Source of the DNA: Larkinella knui
GTDB taxonomy: Bacteria > Bacteroidota > Bacteroidia > Cytophagales > Spirosomataceae
Direction: 5' to 3'
DNA length: 64,000 nt
Assembly: GCF_003858645.1 (NCBI RefSeq)
Contig: NZ_RQJP01000004.1
Location: 620,001 to 684,000 of the forward strand
The notes under the pieces are model-generated. The model saw nothing but the letters and a program-made list of their open reading frames with translations, did not search any database and had not been told where the DNA came from. Of the stretch, positions 62,248 through 64,000 are shown in pieces (the first letter of the stretch is position 1; every line of letters begins with the position of its first letter). The position numbers were made by a program, and so were the translations under genes.

Positions 62248-63591
62248 TTAAGGGTCCTGCTTTAAAAGACTGCGAATAAAATTTGGTTTGAAAACATCAG
62301 CAAAGGCAGCCGATTGAGCGTAGAAAACCGGGCGGGCCGAGGTGATGAAATAATTGATAAAATAAGCCGAAATGAACTGCGCCACCAACGTGGCAACCGA
62401 TGTTCCGATGGCGCCGTAAGCGGGAATTAAAACCAGATTCAGCAGGATATTAACCAGCGCTCCAACAATGGTTTTTGCCAAAAGAATGCGTTGCTTATTA
62501 TGCAAAACAAACCAGTAACTGCTGCCCACGCCCATAAATACAAAAACCGCTGACCAGATGTGAATAACCAGAATTCGATCGACACCGGCATACTGCCGAC
62601 CATAAAGGAGAGCAACCAGATAAGGGGCCGCGAACGAGATGAAAACCGCAATCAGGATGCTGATAAACGCCAGTAAACTCAGCAGTTTTCGAAAGGCCCG
62701 CTGAAAAGAAGCTTCGTTCTGGGTTTTTAAATTGACAAGGGTCGGGTAGAAAGACGAGGTAATGGCGGTTGCAATAAAATACCATACTTCTGACAGCCGC
62801 AAAGCCGCACTGAATTTTCCCAGCTCCAGGTCGTTGGCCAGTTCTTTGAGCATGTACTGGTCGGAGCGCATGTACAGAAAAATGAAGAAATCCGCCACCA
62901 TAATGGGCCATGCCATTGTCAGAAGCCGGATGGCGAGCGCCCCATTAAAACGCCATTGACGAATGTGCTGGTCTTCTTCCCGGTTATAAATAAGAATCAG
63001 GATCAGGGCCGAAAGCGCGGATTCGACAAACACCACCGACGAAAAAGCCAGAAGGCTGAAATGATTCGCCAGAAAATAAACCCGCAACAGCGTCGATAAA
63101 ACAAAAGCAATGGATTTGGCCGTGACCGAAAGGCGGGATTTGACGCGCGATTGGAAATGCAGATCGATCACATCCACACTTTGACAAACCAGTACGGAAC
63201 TGGTGAACAGAATCATGGCCTGCAAAACCGGCTGGTCACGGTAGAGAACATGCACCAGAACCGTGATGATAAACAGCGAAACCGTGCCCGCAATGAGCCG
63301 GAGAATGAAGCCCGTACCGAGTAGCTGATTCTCCGAATAGTCACCTTTCCGGACAATTTCCGTAACCAGGATATTGGCCAGACCCAGCCCGGCTAAAGAC
63401 GTCAGAACGGTGGGAAATACATTCGCAAAATTGAGCAGACCAAACTGGGAAGGTCCCAAATACCGCGCCGACCACACCCCGACCAGCAGGGCCGTTGCCA
63501 TCCGAAAGATGCGGTCGAAGAAGACCCATCCGGCATTGGCAAAGGCTTTTCGGGCGGTCGTACTCAGCTTTTGGGAGCTTGTTTTGATCAT
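62248..63591 (-). CDS. wzx: Oligosaccharide flippase, Wzx/MOP family
   Basis: 447 aa from the ATG at 63591 (MIKTSSQKLSTTARKAFANAG); the longer open frame upstream overlaps gmd and has no family pattern. Twelve to fourteen membrane segments in the polysaccharide-transporter fold: GWVFFDRIFRMATALLVGVW, ARYLGPSQFGLLNFANVF. Moves lipid-linked repeat units across the inner membrane for the polymerase. Confidence 0.92.
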   Translation of the reverse strand: MIKTSSQKLSTTARKAFANAGWVFFDRIFRMATALLVGVWSARYLGPSQFGLLNFANVFPTVLTSLAGLGLANILVTEIVRKGDYSENQLLGTGFILRLIAGTVSLFIITVLVHVLYRDQPVLQAMILFTSSVLVCQSVDVIDLHFQSRVKSRLSVTAKSIAFVLSTLLRVYFLANHFSLLAFSSVVFVESALSALILILIYNREEDQHIRQWRFNGALAIRLLTMAWPIMVADFFIFLYMRSDQYMLKELANDLELGKFSAALRLSEVWYFIATAITSSFYPTLVNLKTQNEASFQRAFRKLLSLLAFISILIAVFISFAAPYLVALLYGRQYAGVDRILVIHIWSAVFVFMGVGSSYWFVLHNKQRILLAKTIVGALVNILLNLVLIPAYGAIGTSVATLVAQFISAYFINYFITSARPVFYAQSAAFADVFKPNFIRSLLKQDP

Positions 63592-63605
63592 GAGCCGTTG
63601 GTTTA

Positions 63606-64000
63606 TCAGGAATCGGTCGGATGAAGAATGCCGGTGAGCTGTGCTTCGACCATCAGCCTGGCCACATCCTCCATTTTGTGTTTTGCCTTCCATCCAAAGT
63701 GCCAGAAAGCTTTGGCCGGGTTTGCGTTCCCTTCGGCCAGGTCGGTTGGTCGGAAAAACGAGTGGTCGATCTGAACGTGCTCTTCCCAATTCAGATTCAC
63801 CTGTTCGAAAACGATTCGGATAAAATCTTTCAGTTTTCGGGTATGTCCCGTAGCAATCACATAGTCGTTGGGTTGCGGTTGCTGCAACATGAGCCACATG
63901 GCCTCCACATAATCGGGGGCCCAGCCCCAGTCGCGGGCAATGTCGATGTTGCCCAGCGTCAGTTTCTCGTCGCTTCCCTGGGCAATGCGGCAGGCGGCTG
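63606..64000 (-). CDS. gmd: GDP-mannose 4,6-dehydratase, C-terminal part (cut by window edge)
   Basis: At least 130 residues. Partial gene; the N-terminal Rossmann part is beyond position 64000. The visible C-terminus reads EKLTLGNIDIARDWGWAPDY, VEAMWLMLQQPQPNDYVIAT and FFRPTDLAEGNANPAKAFWHFGW, matching Gmd (compare [20 protein letters not shown]). Converts GDP-mannose to GDP-4-keto-6-deoxymannose, the precursor of GDP-fucose, GDP-rhamnose or GDP-perosamine. 14 bases separate it from wzx. Confidence 0.92.
   Translation of the reverse strand, partial: AACRIAQGSDEKLTLGNIDIARDWGWAPDYVEAMWLMLQQPQPNDYVIATGHTRKLKDFIRIVFEQVNLNWEEHVQIDHSFFRPTDLAEGNANPAKAFWHFGWKAKHKMEDVARLMVEAQLTGILHPTDS

Noticed and set aside
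63592-63897. N-terminal extension of wzx
   Set aside because: Overlaps gmd in another frame and is hydrophilic, unlike the flippase fold.

Overview
The window reads as a chromosomal segment of a Bacteroidota bacterium, most likely order Cytophagales (Spirosomaceae-like). Grounds: secreted proteins with C-terminal type IX secretion (T9SS) sorting domains, several promoters of the TAnnTTTG type, almost no Shine-Dalgarno sequences, TonB/ExbB/ExbD operons, a DUF4199 protein, a Wzi-type capsule protein and a short NuoG. No transposase, integrase, phage gene, CRISPR array or SusC/SusD pair is visible. The genus is inference.

Layout. 0-2 kb: a secreted stand-alone TonB C-terminal domain protein and small unrecognised ORFs. 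2-13.4 kb: a hybrid histidine kinase with two receivers and an HPt domain, a periplasmic ApbE flavin transferase, an ExbB/ExbD pair, an MDR reductase, a HupE/UreJ-like membrane protein, a secreted M1 peptidase, tRNA-Pro(GGG), a VOC protein and a DUF4199 protein. 13.4-14 kb: a membrane-anchored LuxR-type regulator. 14-24.5 kb: eight co-directional minus-strand genes for glucuronoxylan/hexuronate breakdown (RraA-like, sugar-acid dehydratase of the enolase superfamily, CE15 glucuronoyl esterase, mannonate dehydratase UxuA, GH67 alpha-glucuronidase, SDR, TIM-barrel epimerase, second enolase-superfamily member). 24.8-26.5 kb: a small secreted protein and an MFS transporter. 27-33 kb: exbB-exbD-exbD-tonB-small membrane protein-PstS-like lipoprotein-TPR operon. 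33-34.8 kb: adk and obg. 34.8-39.9 kb: two tandem T9SS-secreted SASA-family esterases. 40-50 kb: nuoABCDEFGHIJ with three foreign genes inside and without nuoKLMN. 50.2-64 kb: a minus-strand exopolysaccharide/capsule cluster (gmd, wzx, seven glycosyltransferase or methyltransferase genes, a Wzy/ligase-type polymerase, a WcaJ-type initiating transferase, wzi), cut by the right edge.

How the genes work together. The xylan cluster can be read as a pathway: CE15 cuts the lignin-glucuronate ester, GH67 removes (methyl)glucuronate from xylo-oligosaccharides, an SDR of the YjmF/UxuB type would make mannonate, UxuA makes 2-keto-3-deoxygluconate. Uronate isomerase, KDG kinase and KDPG aldolase are not here. 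The exopolysaccharide cluster has initiation (WcaJ), assembly (glycosyltransferases), flipping (Wzx), polymerisation (Wzy-like) and surface display (Wzi).

The most striking structure not explained by genes is a set of long quasi-palindromic intergenic repeats with arms of about 18-49 nt, built from short reiterated words. They sit between genes of the xylan cluster, between nuoB/nuoC and nuoC/nuoD, and around tRNA-Pro. One of them supplies the last 15 codons and the stop codon of uxuA.
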